This document shows positions 1-7,199 of a stretch of DNA of 64,000 nt, one piece after another (positions within the stretch are counted from its first letter, which is position 1; each line of letters starts with the position of its first letter). The stretch spans positions 248,001-312,000 of the forward strand of contig NZ_JALPVJ010000009.1 of the NCBI RefSeq assembly GCF_023544445.1, read 5' to 3'. This DNA is from Actinoplanes sp. M2I2 (lineage in GTDB: Bacteria > Actinomycetota > Actinomycetes > Mycobacteriales > Micromonosporaceae). The translations under genes were made by a program, and so were the position numbers. Below the pieces are notes generated by a model that was not told where the DNA came from, ran no database searches, and saw nothing but the letters and a program-made list of their open reading frames with translations.

Positions 1-1304
1 TCTACGCGGCCGACATTCTCACCAAGGCGGCCCCGGCCGCCACGGTCGACATCATCGACCGGCTTCCGACCCCGTACGGACTGATCCGGTACGGGGTGGC
101 GCCCGACCACCCGCGGATCAAGGAGATCATCACGGCGCTGCACCACGTGCTGGAGGATCCGCGCATCCGCTTCATCGGCAACGTCGACTACGGCGTCGAC
201 GTCAAGCCCGAGGAGCTCACCCCGTTCTACGACGCCGTGGTGATCGCGACCGGCGCCGACCGTGACCGGGAGCTCGACATCCCCGGGATCGAGCTGCCGG
301 GCAGCCACGGCGCGGCCGACTTCGTCTCCTGGTACGACGGCCATCCGGACGTACCGCGGGAATGGCCTCTGACGGCGACGAAGGTGGCTGTGCTCGGAGC
401 CGGGAACGTCGCCGTCGACGTCGCCCGGATCCTGGCCAAGACCGCCGACGAGCTGCTCGAGACCGAGATCCCCGACAACGTGTACCGGGGTCTGCTGGCC
501 AGCCCGGTGACCGACGTGCACCTGTTCTCGCGGCGCGGCCCGGGGCAGGTCAAGTTCACCCCGATGGAGCTGCGCGAGCTCGACGAGTCACCCAACGTCG
601 AGGTCGTCGTGCACCCCGAGGGCATGGAGTTCGACGAGGGCAGCCTGGCCGCGATCCGGGCCCGGCGCTCGCTCAAGATGTGCGTCGACACCCTGCAGAA
701 CTGGTGCGCCCGCGACCCGCGCGACCGGCCGCGCCGTCTGCACCTGCACTTCCTGCAGGCGCCGGCCGCGGTCCTGGGCAGCGAGGAGACCGGCGTGACC
801 GGCCTGCGCACCGAGACGCAGGAGCTGACCGGTGACGGTTCGGTGCGCGGCACCGGCGAGTTCACCGACTGGGACGTGCAGGCCGTCTACCGGGCCATCG
901 GCTATCTGAGCCGCCCGATCGCCGACCTGCCGTTCGACGCGACCACCGGCACCATCCCGCACGACGCCGGCCGCGTGCTCGACCTCGACGGCGAGCGGGT
1001 CCCGGGCCTGTACGCGACCGGCTGGATCAAGCGCGGCCCGGTCGGCCTGATCGGCCACACCAAGAAGGACGCGAACGAGACGGTCACCAGCCTGCTGGCC
1101 GACGCCGACACGCTGCCGGCGGCCGTCCACCGCGACCCGGCCGACGTGCTCGGCTACCTCGACCAGCGCGGTCTCGACTACACCACGTGGGACGGCTGGA
1201 AGCGCCTGGACGAGCACGAGGTCGGCCTGGGCAGCCCGCACGGCCGTAAGCGGGTCAAGGTCGTGCCCCGCCACGAGATGGTCGGCATCAGCCGCAGCAG
1301 CTAG
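1..1304 (+). CDS. fprA: Ferredoxin-NADP reductase, FprA-like (5' end cut off by window)
   Basis: Flavoprotein of the adrenodoxin-reductase type, which passes electrons between NADPH and a ferredoxin through FAD. The reading frame is already open at base 3, so the N-terminal FAD-binding GxGxxG segment lies outside the window; residues just after it (RLPTPYGLIRYGVAPDHP) are typical of the family. The NADP-binding motif VLGAGNVAVDVARI lies in the first half, followed by SRRGPGQVKFTPMELREL. The family-typical C-terminal GWIKRGPVGLIGHTKKDA is also present. The frame ends in TAG at 1302-1304 and a hairpin follows. The internal GTG at 96 is not the start because homology continues upstream of it. 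Confidence in the family is high; the physiological partner is unknown. Confidence 0.93.
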   Translation, partial: YAADILTKAAPAATVDIIDRLPTPYGLIRYGVAPDHPRIKEIITALHHVLEDPRIRFIGNVDYGVDVKPEELTPFYDAVVIATGADRDRELDIPGIELPGSHGAADFVSWYDGHPDVPREWPLTATKVAVLGAGNVAVDVARILAKTADELLETEIPDNVYRGLLASPVTDVHLFSRRGPGQVKFTPMELRELDESPNVEVVVHPEGMEFDEGSLAAIRARRSLKMCVDTLQNWCARDPRDRPRRLHLHFLQAPAAVLGSEETGVTGLRTETQELTGDGSVRGTGEFTDWDVQAVYRAIGYLSRPIADLPFDATTGTIPHDAGRVLDLDGERVPGLYATGWIKRGPVGLIGHTKKDANETVTSLLADADTLPAAVHRDPADVLGYLDQRGLDYTTWDGWKRLDEHEVGLGSPHGRKRVKVVPRHEMVGISRSS

Positions 1305-1327
1305 ACCGTCGCCCGCACCCGGCGGCA

Positions 1328-1345
1328 CCCGGCAGAGATGCCGGG
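1328..1345 (+). terminator. Hairpin after the fprA-like gene
   Basis: A perfect 7-bp stem CCCGGCA / TGCCGGG with loop GAGA starts 24 bases after the stop codon. There is no U-tract, which is usual in actinomycetes. The 17-bp tandem array begins a few bases further on. Confidence 0.55.
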
Positions 1346-1352
1346 GTCGCCG

Positions 1353-1437
1353 GGTCAGGCGACGTGCCCGGTCAGGCGACGTGCCCGGTCAGGCGACGTG
1401 CCGGGTCAGGCGACGTGCCGGGTCAGGCGACGTGTCG
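1353..1437. repeat. Tandem array, 17 bp x 5, over a gene's stop codon
   Basis: Five consecutive copies of GGTCAGGCGACGTGCCC with only final-base or single-base variants. On the minus strand the first copy contains the last codons and the TGA stop (1423-1425) of the ribbon-helix-helix gene. The remaining copies repeat that gene end into the space before the fprA terminator. The period is not a multiple of three. Confidence 0.9.
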
Positions 1438-1767
1438 GGCCGGGCGCAGCAGGGTCAGCGCGCGCAGCGCCTCGGCCCGGGAGATCGGCTGGTCGTCCTC
1501 GGCCTGGACGGCCAGGGCCATCTCGATCGCCTGCCTGATCCAGGTCGTCTTGGGCACTTCGGCCGCCTTGGCCGCAGCGGCGACGGCCTGGTCGAGCTCG
1601 GTCGGCAGGCGCAGGGAACGCACGACCATGACCGGGGAGCCGACCGGCGGCAACGACTCCAGCAGGGCCTGCTCGTCCTCGGGCGCGGGCGGGGGCTGGA
1701 AGGTGAGGCCCTCCATGAACGTGGCCAGCTGCTCGGCCGACTGCGGTATGTCGTTGTCGTGACTCAT
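1423..1767 (-). CDS. Ribbon-helix-helix (CopG/BrnA-like) protein, putative antitoxin
   Basis: A 114-residue protein. The central segment VVRSLRLPTELDQAVAAAAK, followed by KTTWIRQAIEMAL, has the beta-strand/helix/helix pattern of ribbon-helix-helix DNA-binding proteins. Here it is preceded by an acidic, proline-rich N-terminal arm that could contact a partner. The ATG at 1767 overlaps the stop of the upstream BrnT-like gene (ATGA), so the two are translationally coupled. The gene order, toxin first and RHH antitoxin second, matches BrnT-BrnA. The longer upstream frame is rejected because it runs through the toxin gene. Its 3' end lies inside the 17-bp array. The role as antitoxin is inferred from fold and pairing. 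Confidence 0.7.
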   Translation of the reverse strand: MSHDNDIPQSAEQLATFMEGLTFQPPPAPEDEQALLESLPPVGSPVMVVRSLRLPTELDQAVAAAAKAAEVPKTTWIRQAIEMALAVQAEDDQPISRAEALRALTLLRPARHVA

Positions 1768-2054
1768 CGGGACCCCTCCCACCGGCTGAACTCCGTCAGT
1801 TCCTCGTCCGTCATGTCGCGCGCACCGATGATCTTCCAGGTGAGCTCCCCGGCGTGGTAGACCGCCACGATCAGCGGGCGGCCCGCCGCCGTCCGGCTCC
1901 ACACGGTCAGGACCGGGACGCCCTCGGCGCTGACCGCTCGCCGGGGCCACCGCCGCTGAGCCTCCAGTGCCTGCCGCACCTCGTGATGTTGGATGCTGTG
2001 ATGCCGGATGCCCAGCAGGGCGGCCAGCGCCCAGTCATCCCACTCGTACGGCAC
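1764..2054 (-). CDS. BrnT-like toxin candidate
   Basis: A 96-residue protein starting with GTG. The motifs VWSRTAAGRPLIVAVY, IIGARDMTDEEL and a final FSRWEG resemble the actinobacterial BrnT-like group, small RNase-fold proteins related to RelE; BrnT toxins inhibit translation. The gene overlaps the following RHH gene by four bases, as expected for a two-gene toxin-antitoxin operon. The segment GIRHHSIQHHEVRQAL carries several histidines that could be functional. Alternatives are an inactive regulator or a DUF4258-type protein. Activity is inferred only. Confidence 0.6.
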   Translation of the reverse strand: MPYEWDDWALAALLGIRHHSIQHHEVRQALEAQRRWPRRAVSAEGVPVLTVWSRTAAGRPLIVAVYHAGELTWKIIGARDMTDEELTEFSRWEGSR

Positions 2055-2108
2055 ACCCCCAGCGTACTACGCCCGTGATACGCCGGACCGGTCCTTGACG
2101 TGCCGCTC

Positions 2109-2597
2109 TCACCCGTCGGCCGGGCAGGCGCCGTCCTGATCGATGGTCCGCAGGATCCGCCGGCCGATCTCGCCCACCTGACGCTGCTGCCCCTTGGTGA
2201 GCGGATCGAAGACGAGGCGCTGCACCTCGGCGGCGTGCCCGGGGGCGGCCGCGACGACCTTGTCCCACCCGTCGTCGGTGAGGATCGCCAGCGTGTAGCG
2301 GCCGTCGGCCGGGTCGGGGATACGCCTGATCCAGCCCCGCTTCTCCAGCTTGGCCACGACCTGCGAGAGCCGGGACAGCGAACCCTCGGCGAAAGCGGCC
2401 AGGACGCTCATCCGCAGCGTCCGCTCCGGCGACATGGACAGGCCGGCCATCACCTGATACTCGAAGTGGCTGATGCCGGCGTCCCGCTGCATCTGCGTGT
2501 CGAGGGCGGCCGGCAACCGGATGAGCAGCCCGATCATCTCCCGCCAGGACTGCTGCTGCTCGTCGGTGAGCCAGCGCGGCTCGTCACCCGTACCCAT
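2109..2597 (-). CDS. MarR-family transcriptional regulator
   Basis: A 162-residue winged-helix regulator. It has the MarR arrangement: an N-terminal dimer helix, then ISHFEYQVMAGLSMSPERTL, the recognition region GSLSRLSQVVAKLEKRGWI, and the wing residues DPADGRYTLAILTDDG. A long C-terminal helix for dimerisation follows. It is transcribed divergently from the DoxX gene, and the shared 116-bp gap is AT-richer than its surroundings and contains inverted repeats. It therefore probably represses doxX and itself. The inducing ligand cannot be read from the sequence. Confidence 0.9.
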   Translation of the reverse strand: MGTGDEPRWLTDEQQQSWREMIGLLIRLPAALDTQMQRDAGISHFEYQVMAGLSMSPERTLRMSVLAAFAEGSLSRLSQVVAKLEKRGWIRRIPDPADGRYTLAILTDDGWDKVVAAAPGHAAEVQRLVFDPLTKGQQRQVGEIGRRILRTIDQDGACPADG

Positions 2598-2713
2598 GCC
2601 CCGATCATAACTTCACAACTAAAGTGATCTTCTCGACTGATGACTTGCGACTTGAAGTGAAGCTGCCCTAGTTTGACTCAACGCTTTAAGTCATCGATCG
2701 GCCGGAGGGCCCC
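2598..2713. promoter_or_regulatory. Divergent MarR/DoxX promoter region with inverted repeats
   Basis: This is a locally AT-rich gap. It contains the pair TGACT / AGTCA at 2674-2693. It also contains ACTTCA (from 2610) and TGAAGT (from about 2653) in opposite orientation, plus repeated ACTT/AAGT words. This fits one or more MarR operators covering both promoters. A purine-rich GGAGG lies just before the DoxX GTG. Confidence 0.5.
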
Positions 2714-3088
2714 GTGAACGTCGTCTTGTGGATCATCGCCGGCCTGCTGGCCGCGGCCTTCCTGGCCTCGGGCGTCCTGAAGATCGTGCAACCGAGGGAG
2801 AAGCTGGCCGCGTCGGGCATGGGGTGGGCGACCGACTTCAGCGCCGGCACCGTCAAGCTGATCGGCGCGCTCGAAGTGCTGGCGGCGATCGGCCTGATCC
2901 TGCCGGCGGCGCTCGACATCGCGCCGGTCCTGGTCCCGCTGGCCGCCCTCGGCCTGGTCCTCGTCATGATCGGCGCGATCGTGGTGCACGCGCGGCGCAA
3001 GGAGAACCAGCCCATCGGCATCAACGCGGTGCTGCTGATCCTCGCCGCCATCGTGGCCTGGGGCCGGTTCGGCCCGTACTCGTTCTGA
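2714..3088 (+). CDS. DoxX-family membrane protein
   Basis: A 124-residue protein with four predicted membrane helices, for example VLWIIAGLLAAAFLASGVLK at the N terminus. It has the DoxX hallmarks: SGVLKIVQPREKLA after helix 1, then GALEVLAAIGLILPAAL. DoxX-type proteins occur in redox or thiol stress contexts, but their biochemical role is poorly defined. The GTG start at 2714 follows a good GCCGGAGG ribosome site. The divergent MarR gene is its likely regulator. The stop codon lies in the first copy of a 21-bp tandem array. Confidence 0.85.
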   Translation: MNVVLWIIAGLLAAAFLASGVLKIVQPREKLAASGMGWATDFSAGTVKLIGALEVLAAIGLILPAALDIAPVLVPLAALGLVLVMIGAIVVHARRKENQPIGINAVLLILAAIVAWGRFGPYSF

Positions 3089-3157
3089 ACCTCGCGCCAC
3101 AAATTCTGAAGCTCGCGCCACGAGTCCTGAAGCTCCCGTCACGAATTCTGAAGCTCA
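3083..3157. repeat. Tandem array, 21 bp x ~3.6, from stop codon to stop codon
   Basis: Copies begin at 3083, 3104, 3125 and 3146, each opening with TTCTGAA(C/G)CTC or TCCTGAAGCTC. The first copy contains the TGA of doxX (3086-3088). The last reaches the TGA of the MFS gene (3155-3157, minus strand). The array therefore fills the whole convergent gap between the two genes. Confidence 0.88.
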
Positions 3158-4597
3158 GGTCGCCGTCGGCTTGCCGTCCGTGGCGGTCAGCGGGGTGGCC
3201 AGGTCCTCCAGGCTCCGGCCCTCGGCCTTGATCCCGAGGACCGCCTCGACCAGGCCGGCGGCGATCATCAGGCAGGCGCCGATCACGAAGGCCAGCACGG
3301 TGTCGCCGACCTGACCGGTGCCGACCAGGCCGGCGAAGAGCAGCGGGCCGGTGATGCCGCCGACCGCGGTGCCGATGGCGTAGAAGAAGGCGATGGCCAG
3401 CGCGCGGGTCTCCATGGGGAAGATCTCCGAGACGGTCAGGTACGCCGAGCTCGCGCCGGCCGAGGCGAAGAACAGCACCACGCACCAGCAGGCCGTCATG
3501 GTCACCGCGTTGAGCACGCCCTGGCTGAACAGCCACGCGGTGACCAGGAGCAAAACCCCGGAGAGCACGTACGTGCCGGTGATCATGATCTTGCGGCCGA
3601 CCGAGTCGAACAGGCGGGCCAGCAGCAACGGGCCGAAGAGGTTGCCCACGGCGATCACGGCGAAGTAGTAGCCGGTGCGGCCGGGTGGCACGTCGAAGAA
3701 CGTCTGCAGGATCTGCGCGTACCCGAAGGTGATGGCGTTGTAGAGGAAGGCCTGGCCGACGAAGAGCGACAACCCCAGCGCGGCCCGCTTCGGATACTGC
3801 CGGACGAGGGTCTTGGCGATCTCCCCGAAGCCGATCGTGCGGCGCTGGCGGATGGTGATGTATTTGTCGGCCGGCGCCAGCGTGACCTTGTCCTCACGCT
3901 CGACCGTCTGCTCCACCTCGCCGACCAGCTTCTCGGCCTCGTCGCCACGGCCGTGGATGAACAGCCAGCGCGGGCTCTCGGGCACATGCCGGCGTACCAG
4001 CAGGATCACGAAGCCGAGCACGACACCGAGCCCGAAGGCGACCCGCCAGCCCCAGCTGACCGGCAGCGCGGTGAGGATCGGGACGGTCAGCAGCGCGCCG
4101 AACGCCGCCCCGGCCCAGTAGGTTCCGTTGATCACGATGTCGATGCGGCCGCGGTACTTCGCCGGGATGAGCTCGTCGATCGCGGAGTTGATGGCCGCGT
4201 ACTCGCCGCCGATGCCCGCGCCGGTGACGAACCGGAACACGAAGAACCACCACGCGTCGAAGGAAAGCGCGGTCATCGCCGTACCGAAGAGATAGACGGC
4301 CAGCGTGAGGATGAAGAGCCGCTTGCGTCCGAACCGGTCGGTCAGCCAGCCGAAGAAGAGGGCGCCGAAGCACGCGCCGAGCACGTAGATGGCCGCACCG
4401 AGGCCGGTGACCTGGCTCTGGGTGATGTCCAGACCGCTGCCGGGCTCGGCCAGCCGCCCGGAGAGGTTGCCGACGATGGTGACCTCGAGACCGTCGAGGA
4501 TCCACACCGTCCCGAGGCCGATGACGATCATCCAGTGCCAACGGGCCCAGGGCAGGCGGTCGAGCCGCGCCGGCACGTTGGTGCGCACTTCTGCCAT
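3155..4597 (-). CDS. MFS metabolite/sugar transporter
   Basis: A 480-residue, 12-helix transporter of the major facilitator superfamily. Visible family signatures are the loop 2-3 motif GWLTDRFGRKRLF, the mid-protein RRHVPESPRWLF, a second loop LARLFDSVGRKIM, and SEIFPMETRALAIAF near helix 10. These place it with the sugar-porter or aromatic-acid/metabolite-H+ symporter groups, but the substrate cannot be fixed. It stands alone, convergent with doxX and divergent from the NADH dehydrogenase gene. The ATG at 4597 gives full family length. Confidence 0.88.
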   Translation of the reverse strand: MAEVRTNVPARLDRLPWARWHWMIVIGLGTVWILDGLEVTIVGNLSGRLAEPGSGLDITQSQVTGLGAAIYVLGACFGALFFGWLTDRFGRKRLFILTLAVYLFGTAMTALSFDAWWFFVFRFVTGAGIGGEYAAINSAIDELIPAKYRGRIDIVINGTYWAGAAFGALLTVPILTALPVSWGWRVAFGLGVVLGFVILLVRRHVPESPRWLFIHGRGDEAEKLVGEVEQTVEREDKVTLAPADKYITIRQRRTIGFGEIAKTLVRQYPKRAALGLSLFVGQAFLYNAITFGYAQILQTFFDVPPGRTGYYFAVIAVGNLFGPLLLARLFDSVGRKIMITGTYVLSGVLLLVTAWLFSQGVLNAVTMTACWCVVLFFASAGASSAYLTVSEIFPMETRALAIAFFYAIGTAVGGITGPLLFAGLVGTGQVGDTVLAFVIGACLMIAAGLVEAVLGIKAEGRSLEDLATPLTATDGKPTAT

Positions 4598-4810
4598 GCG
4601 GGCCGATCTACCCGTGATCGCTCACCATAACCCGGTGATGTGCGGCATGATGGCCGTATCCGCGTTTTCCCCTTGGCGGGCTGGGAATGTAGCCGTTCGA
4701 GAGCCTTGCGGGGTTTGCCCACCAGGCCTCCACAGTGTTGATACTCACGGCATAATCGGCCTGGTCAGGGTGCTCTACTTAACGAGACACCGAGCACCGA
4801 GGGAGTGGTA

Positions 4811-6295
4811 ATGCAGCGGCATCGGGTGGCAGTTATCGGAGCCGGTTTCGGGGGTCTGTTCGCGATCCGGGCGCTGCGCAACGCACCGGTCGACATCACG
4901 CTCATCAACGGCACGGCGTACCACTTGTTCCAGCCTCTTCTGTACCAGGTGGCGACCGGCGTGCTCTCCGAGGGCGAGATCGCCCCGCCGATCCGTGAGG
5001 TGCTGAAGCGCCAGGACAACGTCGACGTCAAGCTCGGCTGGGCCCAGCACGTCGACACGGAGAACAAGGTCGTGTCCGTGTCCGGCCCGGGCATCGATTA
5101 CACGGTGGAGTACGACACGCTGATCGTCGCCGCCGGCGCTTCGCAGTCCTACTTCGGCAACGACCAGTTCAACGACTACGCGCCCGGCATGAAGAGCATC
5201 GACGACGCTCTCGAGCTGCGCGCCAAGATCTTCGGCGCGTTCGAGATCGCCGACCTGCAGACCGACCCCGAGGCGCAGGAGCGCTGGCTCACCTTCGTGG
5301 TGGTCGGCGCCGGCCCGACCGGGGTCGAGATGGCCGGCCAGATCGCCGAGCTCGCCCACCGCAACCTGCCGGGCCAGTACAAGCACATCGACCCGCGCAA
5401 GGCCCGCATCATCCTGGTCGACGCGGTCGGCGCGGTGCTCAACACGTTCGGCGACCACCTGTCCACCCGGGCGCTGCGCCAGCTGCACCTGATGGGCGTC
5501 GAGGTCGAGCTCAACACCAAGGTGGTCGACGTCGACCTGAACGGCATCGAGGTCGAGTCCGAGCGCGGCCACCAGCGCATCCCGTCGATGACCAAGGTGT
5601 GGGCGGCCGGCGTCGCCGCTCCCCCGCTGGCCAGGCAGCTCGCCGAGTCGGCCGGGGCCGAGACCGACCGGGCCGGGCGGGTGCTGGTGCAGCCCGACCT
5701 GACCATCCCCGGGCACCCCGAGATCTTCGTGCTGGGCGACATGATGAACCTGGCCGGCCCGGACGGGCGCCCGCTGCCCGGGGTCGCCCAGGTCGCCATC
5801 CAGGGCGGCAAGTACGCGGCCGACGTCATCGAGCGCCGGCTGCGCCGCAAGCCCGAGCCCAAGCCGTTCAAGTACTTCGACAAGGGCAGCATGGCCACGA
5901 TCTCGCGGTTCTCCGCGGTGGCCAGCGTCGGCAAGTTCCGCCTGTCCGGCTTCTTCGCCTGGCTGATGTGGCTCGCCGTGCACGTGTTCTACCTGGTCGG
6001 CTTCAAGAACAGGTTCACGACGGTGCTGCACTGGGCGGTCAGCTTCCTGGGCCGGGGCCGCTCCGAGCGCGTCGCGACCGAGCAGCAGGCCTTCGCCCGC
6101 CGGGCCATGAAGCACTACGGCGACCCGTACCAGCTGGTGCGCGCGGCCCACGAGGCCGACGCCGCCGGGCAGATCAACCCGGCGCCGACCGACGCCGACG
6201 TGTCGGCCGGCATGCCCGCCGAGAAGCACCCGGCCGGCGTGGCCGCGCCGGAGAAGGCGACAGTCGCGCCGGAGAAGGCGACCGTCGGCAAATAG
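4811..6295 (+). CDS. ndh: Type II NADH dehydrogenase (Ndh-like, non-proton-pumping)
   Basis: A 494-residue membrane-associated flavoprotein that oxidises NADH and reduces quinone. The FAD-binding GAGFGGLFAIRALR is at the N terminus. The NADH-binding VVVGAGPTGVEMAGQIAELA is near residue 165, and VLGDMMNLAG belongs to the second FAD contact. A hydrophobic stretch near residues 375-400 probably anchors it to the membrane. I chose ATG 4811 over GTG 4805 because AGGGAG sits at the right distance only for the ATG. The last 17 residues contain a direct 21-bp duplication (6245-6286) encoding APEKATV twice, just before the stop. Confidence 0.92.
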   Translation: MQRHRVAVIGAGFGGLFAIRALRNAPVDITLINGTAYHLFQPLLYQVATGVLSEGEIAPPIREVLKRQDNVDVKLGWAQHVDTENKVVSVSGPGIDYTVEYDTLIVAAGASQSYFGNDQFNDYAPGMKSIDDALELRAKIFGAFEIADLQTDPEAQERWLTFVVVGAGPTGVEMAGQIAELAHRNLPGQYKHIDPRKARIILVDAVGAVLNTFGDHLSTRALRQLHLMGVEVELNTKVVDVDLNGIEVESERGHQRIPSMTKVWAAGVAAPPLARQLAESAGAETDRAGRVLVQPDLTIPGHPEIFVLGDMMNLAGPDGRPLPGVAQVAIQGGKYAADVIERRLRRKPEPKPFKYFDKGSMATISRFSAVASVGKFRLSGFFAWLMWLAVHVFYLVGFKNRFTTVLHWAVSFLGRGRSERVATEQQAFARRAMKHYGDPYQLVRAAHEADAAGQINPAPTDADVSAGMPAEKHPAGVAAPEKATVAPEKATVGK

Positions 6296-6301
6296 CCCCG
6301 A

Positions 6302-7120
6302 TCAGCGGGGGCGGACGGTCGCCCAGACCATCTTGCCCTCGCGGGTCGGCAACGCTCCCCAAGCCGCCGAGGCAGCCTGGACCGTCCGCAGCCCTTGGCC
6401 GCGGGCTTCCCACAGGTTGCCCGGCGGTTTCGTCTGGTCGATCGGTTGCGGCAGGCGCGGGTCGCCGTCGCAGACGGTCAGATGGACGCCGGCGCCGCGG
6501 CGCAGCACGGCCACCGCGATCGGGGTACGCGCGTGCTCGATCGCGTTGCCGGCCAGCTCGCTCATGACCAGCCGGGCCGGATAGAGCACCTCGGACAGCG
6601 TCCAGGCTCCGCACGCGTCGGTGACCAGGTTGCGGGCCAGCGCGGGCGTGTCCGGGTGCACCGGCAGCGCGAGCCGGAACCGGTTCGTGATCGGGCCGGC
6701 GGCCACCGCGGCCCGGGCCGCCCCCATTTCGTCGAAGAGCGGCAGCGAGTACGACGGTTCGAGCCGCCGCAACCGGTCGGCCAGGGCGGCCCGCCCGGGC
6801 AGGCAGGCCGCGATTCGCACCGGCGGCGCCATCGTCGCGGCCACCCGCGACACGGTCAGCCAGGCCGACGCGCCCTCCGCGCGCGGGTCGGCGAGATCGC
6901 ACAGGTCGAGGATCAGCCCGGCCGGGTGCCCGCCCAGCGCCTTCTTCACCGCCTCGAAGACGGTGCCGCGCAGCGCGTTCCCCCAGGCGCCGCGGACGGT
7001 GACGACCGTGATCGCGGTGTCCGCGTCGGCCGTGACGAGCACGCTGCCGCCGGCGTCGCGCGGCGCGGGACGGCCGAAGGATTGACGCCTGTTCATGACC
7101 GGCCAACGAAGATTCGGCAT
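6302..7120 (-). CDS. STAS domain fused to an anti-sigma-type ATPase domain
   Basis: A 272-residue protein. Residues about 25-115 look like a STAS domain (ITVVTVRGAWGNALR, GLILDLCDLADPRAEGASAW). Residues about 150-272 form a GHKL/HATPase domain of the RsbW/SpoIIAB type, with N-box MSELAGNAIEHA and a glycine-rich GQGLRTV. Such proteins bind sigma factors or anti-sigma antagonists; having both partner domains in one chain suggests a self-contained switch. It ends six bases from the ndh stop (convergent). The start could also be ATG 7096. The C-terminal pattern KMVWATV matches the partial gene at the right end of the window, so they are probably related. Confidence 0.8.
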   Translation of the reverse strand: MPNLRWPVMNRRQSFGRPAPRDAGGSVLVTADADTAITVVTVRGAWGNALRGTVFEAVKKALGGHPAGLILDLCDLADPRAEGASAWLTVSRVAATMAPPVRIAACLPGRAALADRLRRLEPSYSLPLFDEMGAARAAVAAGPITNRFRLALPVHPDTPALARNLVTDACGAWTLSEVLYPARLVMSELAGNAIEHARTPIAVAVLRRGAGVHLTVCDGDPRLPQPIDQTKPPGNLWEARGQGLRTVQAASAAWGALPTREGKMVWATVRPR

Positions 7121-7199
7121 AGGCGGCGACGGGTTCCCCCCGAAGAGATCACCATGCGCGAATATCGACGATTAACCCTAAAGGGGTCCCTCGTTCGGG

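Noticed and set aside
1353-1437. Possible CRISPR array
   Set aside because: Units of 17 bp are contiguous with no spacers and there are no cas genes; it is a simple minisatellite.
4598-4810. Promoter for ndh with TTGATA and CATAAT
   Set aside because: Spacing between the hexamers is far too short for a sigma-70 promoter, and no other pair is convincing.
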